Below are positions 8,350 through 21,787 of a stretch of 31,562 nt of DNA, in pieces. The DNA comes from CAHJWO01 sp964245885. GTDB lineage: Bacteria > Verrucomicrobiota > Verrucomicrobiia > Chthoniobacterales > SZAS-18. Below the pieces are notes generated by a model, which saw nothing but the letters and a program-made list of their open reading frames with translations, searched no databases and was not told the DNA's origin. The stretch spans positions 1-31,562 of the forward strand of contig CAXTOX010000037.1 in assembly GCA_964245885.1 (NCBI GenBank), in the 5' to 3' direction. Both the position numbers and the translations under genes were made by a program. Each line of letters starts with the position of its first letter. Position 1 is the stretch's first letter.

Positions 8350-8427
8350 CTCGGGCCGCTTGTTTTGACACCTGACACGAACGACCTTCGTATGGCTTTA
8401 GAAGAGTCGGGATGACCGATACCCCTG

Positions 8428-9909
8428 ATGACCATCCAACTTCCTTTCCAAAACACCTACGCGCGGCTGCCGGAGCGGTTCTTTACGCAGACGGCTCCCA
8501 CTTCAGTCAAGGCTCCAAGGCTGATTCGGCTGAACCGATCCCTCGCCTTGGAGTTGGGCCTTGATCCTGACTGGCTCGCCAGCGCGGAAGGCGTGGAAAC
8601 CTTGGCGGGCAACCGCGTGCCTGCGGCTGCTGAACCCATCGCCACCGCGTATGCGGGGCACCAGTTTGGAGGGTTCGTCCCACAACTCGGGGACGGACGT
8701 GCCATCTTGCTGGGCGAAGTGATTGATCAGGGTGGAAAGCGGCGTGACATCCAACTCAAAGGCGCGGGCCCGACCCCCTTCTCGCGCCGGGGCGACGGCC
8801 GGGCGGCGTTGGGGCCGGTCCTGCGCGAATACGTGGTCAGCGAAGCCATGGCGGCGCTGGGCATCCCCACTACCCGCGCGCTCGCCGCAGTGACGACGGG
8901 AGAAAAGGTGTACCGCGAGGAGATGCTTCCCGGTGCCGTGCTGACACGGGTTGCCTCCAGTCACATCCGGGTCGGCACGTTTCAGTTCTTCGCCAGCCGC
9001 GGCGACGTAGAGGGTGTGCGGTTGCTCGCGGACCATGTCATCGCCCGGCACTATCCGCATGCGGCCCAAGCGGAGCGGCCCTACCGCGCGCTCCTCGACG
9101 CCGTGATCAAAGCACAGGCGGAGTTGATCGCGCGATGGATGCTGGTCGGGTTCATCCACGGGGTGATGAACACGGACAACATGTCGGTTGCCGGCGAAAC
9201 CATCGACTATGGACCCTGCGCCTTCCTGGATCAGTACGATCCGGAGGCGGTTTTCAGCGCGATCGACTCGCAGGGGCGCTACGCCTACGGCAACCAGCCC
9301 GCCATCGGCGGATGGAACCTGACACGGCTGGCAGAAGATCTTCTGCCGCTCTTGTCCGAGGATGACGACCAGGCTGTCGCCCAAGCCCAGGAGGCGCTCG
9401 GAGCTTACGCGTCCACCTTCGAGAAAGCGTACCAGACAGGACTCAGGCGCAAGCTCGGCCTGTTCACGGAACACGAGGGAGACGTAGCGCTCGGGCGCGA
9501 TCTCTTGAAGGCCATGAGTGCGAACGGTGCGGATTTCACACTCGCCTTCCGTCGGCTGAGCGACGCCGCGTCAGCTCCAGAGAACGACCCGAGCGTGCGG
9601 AGCCTGTTCGCGGACCCGTCGGCTTATGACCGATGGGTACCACGCTGGCGGCAGCGGCTCGCACTGGATGGAACAGACGCAGCCGCGTGTCGCGTCGCGA
9701 TGCGGGCCGTGAACCCTGCCTACATCCCACGCAACCATCAGGTGGAGGCAGTCATCCGCGCGGCCGTTGACAAGGACGACTTCGGCCCGTTTGAGGGGTT
9801 GCTGACCGTGCTCTCGCAGCCGTTTGAAGATCAGCCGTCGTTCACGCCCTACGCCGCGCCGCCGCAACCCCACGAGCGCGTGTACCAGACATTCTGGATC
9901 GAGGGATGA
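8428..9909 (+). CDS. selO: Protein adenylyltransferase SelO (YdiU/UPF0061)
   Basis: The 493-residue protein matches SelO, a pseudokinase-fold enzyme that transfers AMP from ATP to Ser, Thr or Tyr hydroxyls of target proteins, linked to redox stress responses. Family blocks are AYAGHQFGGFVPQLGDGRA, QLKGAGPTPFSRRGDGRAALGPVLREYV, the catalytic-loop-like HGVMNTDNMSV and the metal-binding TIDYGPCAFLDQYDP. The C-terminus ends YQTFWIEG without the penultimate Cys or Sec found in many SelO proteins, so the disulfide-type regulation of other members may be absent. The ATG at 8428 fits the family start. It stands alone, convergent with the SDR gene and 226 bp downstream of eutC. Confidence 0.95.
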   Translation: MTIQLPFQNTYARLPERFFTQTAPTSVKAPRLIRLNRSLALELGLDPDWLASAEGVETLAGNRVPAAAEPIATAYAGHQFGGFVPQLGDGRAILLGEVIDQGGKRRDIQLKGAGPTPFSRRGDGRAALGPVLREYVVSEAMAALGIPTTRALAAVTTGEKVYREEMLPGAVLTRVASSHIRVGTFQFFASRGDVEGVRLLADHVIARHYPHAAQAERPYRALLDAVIKAQAELIARWMLVGFIHGVMNTDNMSVAGETIDYGPCAFLDQYDPEAVFSAIDSQGRYAYGNQPAIGGWNLTRLAEDLLPLLSEDDDQAVAQAQEALGAYASTFEKAYQTGLRRKLGLFTEHEGDVALGRDLLKAMSANGADFTLAFRRLSDAASAPENDPSVRSLFADPSAYDRWVPRWRQRLALDGTDAAACRVAMRAVNPAYIPRNHQVEAVIRAAVDKDDFGPFEGLLTVLSQPFEDQPSFTPYAAPPQPHERVYQTFWIEG

Positions 9910-9966
9910 CCCATCCCGGTTTCTTTCCCAAAGCGGCTGCGCCGGAGCGGATTTGCCGCGCGACGC

Positions 9967-10830
9967 TCACGTTCTTTGCTGCGCCTCCGGATAGTCCGCA
10001 CCGAGGGTGGTCTCCTTCCACGCGTCGAAGTTCGCCCGCAGGGTATCGAGCCGTTTGTAAGCGAGATCAAGCGCGGGAGCGCCCAGCAACAGACGCAACG
10101 GTGGTGCCGACGATTCGAGCGCCTTGATCACTGCCTCCGCGCCGCGCACCGGGTCGCCGGGTTGCTTGCCCGAGTTGGCGCGGGTCGACTCACGCCGTTT
10201 GCCGGCGGTTGCGGCGTAATCCTCGATGGTCGTCTTGGACTCGATGATCGACCGCCCTGCCCAGTCGGTGCGGAAAGGCCCAGGCTCGACGATGGTCACC
10301 TTGATGCCCAAGAGAGCGACTTCGATGGAGAGCGACTCCGAGAGTGCTTCCACGGCAAACTTCGTGGCATGGTAGTAGCCCGTGGCCGCGAAGGCGCACA
10401 GGCCGCCGATGGAGGAAAAGTTGACGATGTGGCCGCTGCGACGTTGGCGCATGGCGGGCAGCACACGCCTGGTCAGGGCAAGCAGGCCGAAGACGTTGGT
10501 CTCGAACTGCGCACGGATGCCCTCTTCCTCGCCCTCCTCGATGGCAGCCAGGTAACCGTAGCCGGCGTTGTTGACCAGCACGTCGATCTGGCCGAACCGC
10601 GCCTCGGCTTCGGCGACAGCCTGCTCGATGTTGGCCGGATCGGTCACGTCGAGCTTGAGCACGAGCGCGTTGTCTTTGTATTCCGCCACGAGGGGGCAAA
10701 GCGCCTCCGGCCTGCGAGCAGTCAGCACGGCCTGCCAGCCACGGGCGAGCACGAGCTTGGCGAGTTCCAGGCCGAAGCCGGTGGAGCAGCCGGTGATAAA
10801 CCACACGGGGGTTTCGTTGTTGGTAGGCAT
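9967..10830 (-). CDS. Short-chain dehydrogenase/reductase (classical SDR)
   Basis: This is a 287-residue NAD(P)-dependent oxidoreductase of the classical SDR type. It shows the cofactor motif TGCSTGFG, a basic ARRPEAL segment suggesting NADP preference, LDVTDPANI, the NNAGYG motif, the catalytic Ser in NFSSIGG and the YHATK active-site Tyr/Lys pair. The C-terminal PGPFRTDWAG segment is the usual substrate-loop region. The protein resembles the oxidoreductases often annotated near 3-oxoacyl or ketosteroid reductases, but the substrate is not evident. The ATG at 10830 (MPTNNETPVWF) is preferred over a TTG at 10860. It lies 280 bp downstream of uvrA on the same strand. Confidence 0.9.
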   Translation of the reverse strand: MPTNNETPVWFITGCSTGFGLELAKLVLARGWQAVLTARRPEALCPLVAEYKDNALVLKLDVTDPANIEQAVAEAEARFGQIDVLVNNAGYGYLAAIEEGEEEGIRAQFETNVFGLLALTRRVLPAMRQRRSGHIVNFSSIGGLCAFAATGYYHATKFAVEALSESLSIEVALLGIKVTIVEPGPFRTDWAGRSIIESKTTIEDYAATAGKRRESTRANSGKQPGDPVRGAEAVIKALESSAPPLRLLLGAPALDLAYKRLDTLRANFDAWKETTLGADYPEAQQRT

Positions 10831-11110
10831 GCTTTCTTGGGTGGTCGGGAGAGGGATCAAATTCTTGGGGATGCCCGGCGGGGACGAGAGACGGACGGCC
10901 TCAGAGCTATCTTAATCGCAGGCAAGGCGGTCGTGGTTCGCAACCAGCTTTTCAATCCAAAACCTGTCGGCCAGAAGGCAATCCAGAGTGCTACGTGACG
11001 ATCATTCGTTCCGCATCTAATTGCGCCCGAGTGGTTGGCTGGACGGGTGTCGTTTAAAGTGGAAGGCTTGACCCTCTTGAAGAGTGCGTGAGCGCCATCC
11101 ACCAACCGCG

Positions 11111-16984
<5,874 letters not shown>

Positions 16985-17042
16985 CCGGCAACCTAGTCAA
17001 AACCTACCGAAAAGGAAGGGGTGCCGTGGCATTTCTTCATGC

Positions 17043-17055
17043 ACTTGACCCAAGT
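17043..17055. promoter_or_regulatory. Short palindrome upstream of uvrA
   Basis: ACTTG and CAAGT arms separated by 3 bp lie about 60 bp before the uvrA GTG start, where an operator could sit. uvrA is often damage-inducible, but this site does not match LexA boxes I know, so its role is a guess. Confidence 0.2.
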
Positions 17056-17092
17056 TCCTTCCGAGCAGACGCTCGACGGAGCGGAAAAGGAA

Positions 17093-17145
17093 AGCCGCCC
17101 GGCTCCGGCCGCGTCGTCTCCATCGACGCGGCCAAGCGGGCGGCT
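17093..17145 (-). terminator. Intrinsic terminator of the HU gene
   Basis: Read on the minus strand, a long GC-rich stem (AGCCGCCCG pairing with CGGGCGGCT, then GGCCGCGTCG pairing with CGACGCGGCC across a small internal loop) is followed by TTTCCTTTTCC. It begins about 44 bp after the HU stop codon, the expected place for its terminator, and insulates uvrA from HU transcription. Confidence 0.75.
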
Positions 17146-17188
17146 TGGTTGAGGAGGCTCGCGCCTTCTCCTTGGTTGCACCGGCAGC

Positions 17189-17587
17189 TTAGTTGTTGCT
17201 GTGCGTCGCTGCTTTCTTGGCCGGGGCGTGACCGTTGCCGTTGGTGGTGCGGCCATTGGCCTTAGCGGTCTTCGCACCGGTCTTCTTCATGGCGTCGGAA
17301 AGGTTCAGCACATCGCGGCGCATGATTTTCCCGCTCTTGAACTTGACCGTCGCACGGGGCGGAATGGCGAAGTTGCTGCCGGGGATGTTCGGGTTACGGC
17401 CGACGCGCGCTTTGCTCAGGCGAACCTGGAAAACGCCGAAGTTACGCAGTTCCACGTCCTGCCCTTTGGAGAGCGCGGAGGTGATGTGGTCGAGCGTCTT
17501 CTGGATGACGTCAAACACCTGATGTTGGACGAGACCGGTTTCGTTGCTGATTTTCACAACGAGGTCTCTTTTCGTGAGGTTGGGCAT
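17189..17587 (-). CDS. HU/IHF-family DNA-binding protein with basic tail
   Basis: The 132-residue product has the HU/IHF fold. An N-terminal dimerisation region (KRDLVVKISNETGL, VFDVIQKTLDHITSAL) is followed by VELRNFGVFQVRLSKARVGRNPN and the DNA-intercalating arm with IPPRATVKFKSGK. After about residue 98 comes a 34-residue Lys/Ala/Asn-rich tail (KKTGAKTAKANGR to KKAATHSNN), which is not in standard 90-residue HU and may add non-specific DNA binding. The ATG at 17587 is the family start. The frame stays open upstream for another 100 codons, but that part is hairpin-rich leader with no protein similarity. The protein should help compact or bend chromosomal DNA. Confidence 0.93.
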   Translation of the reverse strand: MPNLTKRDLVVKISNETGLVQHQVFDVIQKTLDHITSALSKGQDVELRNFGVFQVRLSKARVGRNPNIPGSNFAIPPRATVKFKSGKIMRRDVLNLSDAMKKTGAKTAKANGRTTNGNGHAPAKKAATHSNN

Positions 17588-17623
17588 GGTATGAACTGAC
17601 TGGTTTTGTTGGAACAGGGAGGA

Positions 17624-17730
17624 GCCGTGCGGCCGACTGGCCACCGCGGCATTCCCCGGATGGGGAACCCCACCTGTTCGGATGCGAACCCCGGCGTTCA
17701 AGCCCCGGGTCTTGTTGGCACTTACCCGGG
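17624..17730 (-). promoter_or_regulatory. Hairpin-rich 5' leader of the HU gene
   Basis: Four consecutive hairpins lie in the 303-bp gap between rnhC and HU. They are 17704-17730 (CCCGGGT with ACCCGGG, 13-nt loop), 17676-17689 (GTTCG with CGAAC, 4-nt loop), 17652-17667 (TTCCCC with GGGGAA, 4-nt loop) and 17624-17650 (GCCG/CGGC outer, GGCC/GGCC inner). The last ends 36 bp before the HU ATG. The density of perfect short stems suggests a structured mRNA leader or small RNA. It matches no riboswitch class I can name. Confidence 0.45.
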
Positions 17731-17767
17731 ACGACGAGGTTAGCCTGAAGGAGACCATTCCCATCGG

Positions 17768-17779
17768 TTGAACGTTCAA
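17768..17779. promoter_or_regulatory. 12-bp perfect palindrome upstream of the HU leader
   Basis: TTGAACGTTCAA is self-complementary and lies about 180 bp before the HU start, just upstream of the hairpin series. It could be an operator near the HU promoter; a poor TTGCGT-17-TACGAA promoter-like pair lies just upstream of it on the minus strand. Both roles are tentative. Confidence 0.25.
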
Positions 17780-17890
17780 AAGTTCGTATCCTGTAATGCT
17801 ATACGACGCAAACATGCTCCATGGACGACTTTTTTCAACCGCGGCCTTGTCATGGATTGTCCTGATGCTAAAGAAGAACCGCGTCGGCAC

Positions 17891-18853
17891 CTACCCCGCT
17901 TCCCCATTGGAGGCGGGTGGTTCCAGCGGGCCGAACTCCTCGGGTGCCAGCTCCCTCGCCGTGCGGAAATGGGTCTTCGCCAACTGCCGCAAAGCCCCGG
18001 CCGAGCGCGCGGCGATGACCTGACGGGCGGCGGCCTTCACCTGCGCCGACGCGCCCCGCGGCAGGACGATGCCCTGCGCCCGGCCGGCGGCCTCCAGCCA
18101 GTCGATGAACCGCTCGCGCGCCAGGATCGAGGCGGCAGCCACGGCGGGGTCGGACTCGGCCTTGGTGCGCTGGTCGAGCTGGATCTGGCGGCCTTTTTCG
18201 AGGAGTTGGCGTTTGATGATGCTCGGATTGGCGAACTGGTCGCTGAGAGAGCGGGGACAGTCGGGGCGTTGTTCGAGGAGATTTTCGATGACGCGCGCGT
18301 GGCCCCAGCCGAGCAGGTTGTTGACGTTGCGCATCTTCTGCTGGAGCACGTTGTAACGCTCGGGGCCGATGGCGACCACGCTGTGAGCCGCGCCGGGCAG
18401 CGTCTTGATGACGCGGGCGAGGTCGCGGATTTTCTTGTCGGAGGTGATGCGTTTGCTGTCCTGCACCCCGGCGTCCACGAGCGCGCGGGCGATGTCGCGG
18501 TCCACGTAGACGCCCGCGATGACCAGCGGGCCGAAAAAATCGCCTTTGCCGCTTTCATCGATGCCGAAGTGCGGGGAGAACCGTTCCGGATTCAGTTCCT
18601 CCTCGTAGCCGAGCGTGGCCGCGCCGAGGATTTCCGGCTCCAGGCGGAACTTCACAAAATCCTCCGTCTCCTTGCCTTGCACGAGCACCTTGGGGCCTTT
18701 GACGTAGACGGCGAGGTTGAGCTTGCCCTTCTGCGCGGCGTAAAGAGTGTAGGGCTTCTCGATGAAGTCCCAGCCCCACTCCGGCAGACAGGTACGCAGC
18801 TTGTCGGCTTGTGCGGAGGTGAGCGGAGCGGTAAAGGAATGGACAGGTGGCAT
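17891..18853 (-). CDS. rnhC: Ribonuclease HIII
   Basis: The 320-residue protein matches RNase HIII, which cleaves the RNA strand of RNA-DNA hybrids. An N-terminal substrate-binding domain of about 90 residues (including LYAAQKGKLNLAVYVKGPKVLVQG) precedes the RNase H core. The core has GIDESGKGDFFGPLVIAGVY with the Asp-Glu pair, DSKRITSDKKI, and ESDPAVAAASILARERF. The DEsGKGD form and the N-terminal domain distinguish it from RNase HII. The ATG at 18853 (MPPVHSF) is preferred; a TTG two codons upstream is possible. No Shine-Dalgarno is seen. Its 5' end overlaps the start of mutY on the other strand by 7 bp. Confidence 0.95.
   Translation of the reverse strand: MPPVHSFTAPLTSAQADKLRTCLPEWGWDFIEKPYTLYAAQKGKLNLAVYVKGPKVLVQGKETEDFVKFRLEPEILGAATLGYEEELNPERFSPHFGIDESGKGDFFGPLVIAGVYVDRDIARALVDAGVQDSKRITSDKKIRDLARVIKTLPGAAHSVVAIGPERYNVLQQKMRNVNNLLGWGHARVIENLLEQRPDCPRSLSDQFANPSIIKRQLLEKGRQIQLDQRTKAESDPAVAAASILARERFIDWLEAAGRAQGIVLPRGASAQVKAAARQVIAARSAGALRQLAKTHFRTARELAPEEFGPLEPPASNGEAG
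18833..18838 (+). promoter_or_regulatory. Ribosome binding site supporting the mutY GTG start
   Basis: AAAGGA lies 8 nt before the GTG at 18847. It decides the start because no ATG occurs in the mutY frame before the catalytic region. It lies inside the rnhC coding sequence. Confidence 0.55.
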
Positions 18854-19878
18854 CGGCAAGAAAAACGGGAACGCGGCGGCAGCTCAAGGAACCAGAAAAC
18901 CGCGCGACGTTCCAGTCCGCGTTGATCGAGTGGTTCCGCTTCCACGGGCGCGACCTGCCGTGGCGGCGCACGCACGACCCGTACGCGATCCTGGTCAGCG
19001 AGTTCATGCTCCAGCAGACGCAGGTGGCGACGGTGATCGACTATTACCACCGCTGGCTGGGAAAATTCCCGACGGCGGAGGCATTGGCGAACGCCGACGA
19101 GGCCGACGTGCTGCGCGCCTGGGAGGGACTCGGCTACTATGCCCGGGCGCGGAACCTGCACGCGGCGGCTAAACGCATTTGCGATGAGCCTGGCGGGCAG
19201 TTCCCGCGCGATTTGGAAAAGATCGCCGCCCTGCCCGGCGTCGGCCGGTACACGGCCGGCGCGGTGGCGTCGTTCGCGTTCGACCTTTCCGCGCCCATCG
19301 TGGAGGCCAACACGGCGCGTGTGCTCGCGCGGTTGATCCATCTGCGCATTCCCATCGACACCGCGCCGGGCCAGCGCGCGCTCTGGGCCGCGGCGGAGGA
19401 ACTGACTCCTGGCAAGGACGCCCGCCTTTACAACTCTGCCATCATGGAACTCGGTTCGGCAGTCTGCCGCCAACGCGCGCCGCAGTGCCTGCTCTGCCCC
19501 GTGCTGAGCTACTGCGCCGCCGCGCCGCACGACCCGGAGCGCCTACCGATCAAGAAAGAGCGCAAGGCCACCATCGCGCTGACGGAGGACTGCGCGTGGA
19601 TCGTCCACGAAGGCCGGCTGCTGCTCCAGCAGGGCGTCGGCTCGCGCTGGAAGGGCTTGTGGAAACTCCCGCCGCTGTCCGACCCGCTCGCAAACGGCGA
19701 GGAGCCGCTGATGCAACTGGCCTACCCGTTCACCCATTACCAGGTGACTTTGCGCGTGTTCCCCGCCCCCGCCCCGGCAGTAGCCGGTGCGAACCAGGCG
19801 TGGTGCCCGCTGGAAAACCTGGAGACGGTGGCGATGGCCGCCCCGCACCGCCGGGCAGTCAGGTACCTTAGTAAGTAG
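18847..19878 (+). CDS. mutY: A/G-specific adenine glycosylase MutY
   Basis: The 343-residue protein matches MutY, which removes adenine mispaired with 8-oxoguanine. It shows RDLPWR, SEFMLQQTQV with catalytic Glu52, the helix-hairpin-helix LPGVGRYTAGAVASFAFD at about 129-146, and the iron-sulfur Cys pattern C-x6-C-x2-C-x5-C in AVCRQRAPQCLLCPVLSYC. A C-terminal NUDIX-like domain follows (LLLQQGVGSRWKGLWKLPP). The residue normally Asp in the [V/L]DGN-type motif after the hairpin is Glu153 here (IVEANTARVLARL). Start is GTG at 18847 with AAAGGA upstream, overlapping rnhC head to head. It complements uvrA in DNA repair, but on the opposite strand. Confidence 0.94.
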   Translation: MASARKTGTRRQLKEPENRATFQSALIEWFRFHGRDLPWRRTHDPYAILVSEFMLQQTQVATVIDYYHRWLGKFPTAEALANADEADVLRAWEGLGYYARARNLHAAAKRICDEPGGQFPRDLEKIAALPGVGRYTAGAVASFAFDLSAPIVEANTARVLARLIHLRIPIDTAPGQRALWAAAEELTPGKDARLYNSAIMELGSAVCRQRAPQCLLCPVLSYCAAAPHDPERLPIKKERKATIALTEDCAWIVHEGRLLLQQGVGSRWKGLWKLPPLSDPLANGEEPLMQLAYPFTHYQVTLRVFPAPAPAVAGANQAWCPLENLETVAMAAPHRRAVRYLSK

Positions 19879-19932
19879 TTCGTCTTCTGGTGCAGACTTG
19901 CCCTCCCTGCTCGTTCTTGGCATGATCGCTGT

Positions 19933-20175
19933 ATGACCGCCATCGCTGAGAAGCTTCATTCCGAACTGTTGGCTCTCTCCGAGGAGGACCGTGAGGAGCT
20001 AGCTCATCTGCTTTTTGATTCACTTGCCCCAGTGCAGTCGGATGAGGAGGATCATGAGCTTCTTGAGGAACTAGCCCGTCGTGAAGCGGACATGCTTAGC
20101 GGCAAGAGCGTGCCAATTCCCCACGAAGAGTTCATGGCTCAGTTCAAGGCGCACGTCGCTTCGTTGCGCCGATGA
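19933..20175 (+). CDS. Antitoxin of a type II toxin-antitoxin pair (addiction module protein family)
   Basis: The 80-residue acidic protein fits the putative addiction-module family (TIGR02574/PF09720 type). It opens with a helix followed by the characteristic LSEEDREELAHLLFDSL stretch and ends in a charged C-terminal half that would wrap the toxin. Its stop overlaps the toxin start in ATGA, typical of translational coupling. By analogy it neutralises the RelE/ParE-fold toxin and probably autoregulates the pair. It lies 54 bp after mutY. Confidence 0.82.
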   Translation: MTAIAEKLHSELLALSEEDREELAHLLFDSLAPVQSDEEDHELLEELARREADMLSGKSVPIPHEEFMAQFKAHVASLRR

Positions 20176-20477
20176 AGCCCTTGGTATTTGACCGCGGCGC
20201 TCTCTCCGATCTGAACGACGCAGCTTCTTATTACGAAACGCAGACCGTGGAGGCGGGTGAACGGTTGCAGGCGAAGGTGGATCGTGCATTTCAGAAGCTG
20301 CGCGCGAACCCCCAGCATTATCCAAGAATCGGACGCACCGCGTACCGCAAATGCCCGGTGCCACCGTTTCGCTACCTCATTTTCTTCCTCGAACGGCCCG
20401 ACTACATCTGGATTGCCGCCGTTGCCCACAGCAGCCGTCGCCCCGGCTATTGGCGCAAGCGCAAGCCGCTCGGTTGA
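20172..20477 (+). CDS. RelE/ParE-superfamily toxin
   Basis: The 101-residue basic protein has the RelE/ParE layout. It begins LVFDRGALSDLNDAASYYE, followed by a helix with ERLQAKVDRAFQKLRANPQHYP and strands RKCPVPPFRYLIFFLE and IWIAAVAHSSRRPGYWRKR. The C-terminal HSSRRPGYWRKR segment is typical of the ParE-like group paired with PF09720 antitoxins. Members either cleave ribosome-bound mRNA or inhibit gyrase; the sequence does not decide which. It overlaps the antitoxin by 4 bp, and trpB starts only 43 bp later, so read-through into trpB is likely. Confidence 0.85.
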   Translation: MKPLVFDRGALSDLNDAASYYETQTVEAGERLQAKVDRAFQKLRANPQHYPRIGRTAYRKCPVPPFRYLIFFLERPDYIWIAAVAHSSRRPGYWRKRKPLG

Positions 20478-20520
20478 CGCCACCCCGCACGGCTTTAAGT
20501 TGCCTCTCCCGCGCGAACCC

Positions 20521-21657
20521 ATGCAAACCCTCCCCGACGCTCACGGCTACTTCGGCAACTACGGCGGCATGTTCGTGCCCGAGACCTTGATGACGCCGCT
20601 CCGCGAACTCGCCGACGAGTACGAGCGCGCCCGCCGCGACCCGGCTTTTGCCGAACGGCTGACGCAGAAGCTTGGCGGCGCGAAAATCTACCTCAAGCGC
20701 GAGGACCTGCTCCACACCGGCGCGCACAAGATCAACAACGCCCTCGGCCAGATCCTCCTCGCCCAGCGCATGGGCAAACGGCGCATCATCGCCGAAACCG
20801 GCGCGGGCCAGCACGGCGTCGCCACGGCCACGGCGGCGGCGCGCTTCGGCTACGAGTGCATCGTCTACATGGGCGAGGTGGACATGAAGCGGCAGGCGCT
20901 CAACGTCACGCGCATGAACTTCCTCGGGGCCAAAGTCGTGCCCGTCACCGCCGGGGCGGCCACGCTCAAGGAAGCTATCAACGAGGCCATGCGCGACTGG
21001 GTGACCAACGTCCGCTCGACCTTTTACATCCTCGGCAGTGCGCTCGGTTCGCACCCATACCCGATGATGGTGCGCGACTTCCACCGCGTTATCGGCGACG
21101 AGGCCCGCCGCCAGATGCTCGAACGCGAGGAACGCCTTCCGGACCTGCTCATCGCGTGCGTCGGCGGCGGCAGCAACGCCATCGGGCTTTTCTACCCGTT
21201 CCTCAACGACCCCGACGTGAAGATGGTCGGCGTCGAAGCCGGCGGTGAAGGCACGGAGGAAGGCAAAAAGCATGCCGCGCGTTTTTCTGGTGGCCGGCTC
21301 GGCGTTCTGCAAGGCACCAAGACGTTTTTGCTCGCTGACGCGGACGGGCAGATTCAACTCACCCACTCGATTTCCGCCGGGCTGGACTACGCCGCCGTCG
21401 GCCCCGAGCACAGCCACCTGCGCGAGATCGGCCGGGCCGATTACGCTTATGCCACCGACACCGAGGCGCTGGCCGCGTTCCACGAACTCTCCCGGACCGA
21501 GGGGATCATCCCGGCGTTGGAGTCCGCGCACGCCATCGCGCACGCCATCAAGGTCGCCCCAACGATGGATCGCGACCAGATCATCCTCGTCAACCTGTCC
21601 GGCCGCGGTGACAAGGACGTGCAACAGGTCGCCGATGGTCAGGGGGACGGGCATTGA
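20521..21657 (+). CDS. trpB: Tryptophan synthase beta chain
   Basis: The 378-residue protein matches TrpB, the PLP enzyme that joins indole and serine to make tryptophan. It has the N-terminal GYFGNYGGMFVPETLM, the Schiff-base Lys in HTGAHKINNALGQ, the catalytic Glu in IIAETGAGQHGVATA, the phosphate loop CVGGGSNAIG, and GLDYAAVGPEHSHLRE. The ATG at 20521 gives the family start; the frame is open further upstream into the toxin gene but without similarity. trpA and trpF are not in the window. The gene lies right after a toxin-antitoxin pair and is followed by a large inverted repeat that may end its transcript. Confidence 0.97.
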   Translation: MQTLPDAHGYFGNYGGMFVPETLMTPLRELADEYERARRDPAFAERLTQKLGGAKIYLKREDLLHTGAHKINNALGQILLAQRMGKRRIIAETGAGQHGVATATAAARFGYECIVYMGEVDMKRQALNVTRMNFLGAKVVPVTAGAATLKEAINEAMRDWVTNVRSTFYILGSALGSHPYPMMVRDFHRVIGDEARRQMLEREERLPDLLIACVGGGSNAIGLFYPFLNDPDVKMVGVEAGGEGTEEGKKHAARFSGGRLGVLQGTKTFLLADADGQIQLTHSISAGLDYAAVGPEHSHLREIGRADYAYATDTEALAAFHELSRTEGIIPALESAHAIAHAIKVAPTMDRDQIILVNLSGRGDKDVQQVADGQGDGH

Positions 21658-21659
21658 GA

Positions 21660-21781
21660 AAATGCAGAATGCAAAATGCAAAATGCAAAAGTCCAGAGCG
21701 GAAACATGGATGGCTCTCTATCTTCCGCATCCGACTTTTGCCCTCTGAACTTTTGCATTTTGCATTTTGCATTCTGCATTT
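21660..21781. repeat. 122-bp MITE-like inverted repeat built of heptamers
   Basis: Perfect 33-bp arms at 21660-21692 and 21749-21781 are exact reverse complements. Each arm is made of four tandem heptamers (ATGCAGA then three ATGCAAA). The interior keeps a weaker dyad (CAGAG, GGATG), so the whole unit is an imperfect palindrome. It fills the trpB-yicC gap, ending 6 bp before the yicC start. It may be a mobile MITE-like element and may also act as a terminator or mRNA stabiliser. Confidence 0.85.
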
Positions 21782-21787
21782 CTTTCA

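Noticed and set aside
9976..10998. Plus-strand open frame opposite the SDR gene
   Set aside because: It is antisense to a complete SDR with all catalytic motifs and has no domain of its own.
17676..17730. tRNA-like GTTCAA string in the HU leader
   Set aside because: No acceptor, D or anticodon arms can be folded around it, and the T-arm pairing fails.
17588..17890. In-frame N-terminal extension of the HU protein by about 100 codons
   Set aside because: HU proteins start at MPNLTKRDL-like sequences, and the upstream part is a series of hairpins with no protein similarity.
20257..20520. Upstream extension of trpB into the toxin gene
   Set aside because: The added residues show no TrpB similarity; the ATG at 20521 gives the exact family N-terminus.
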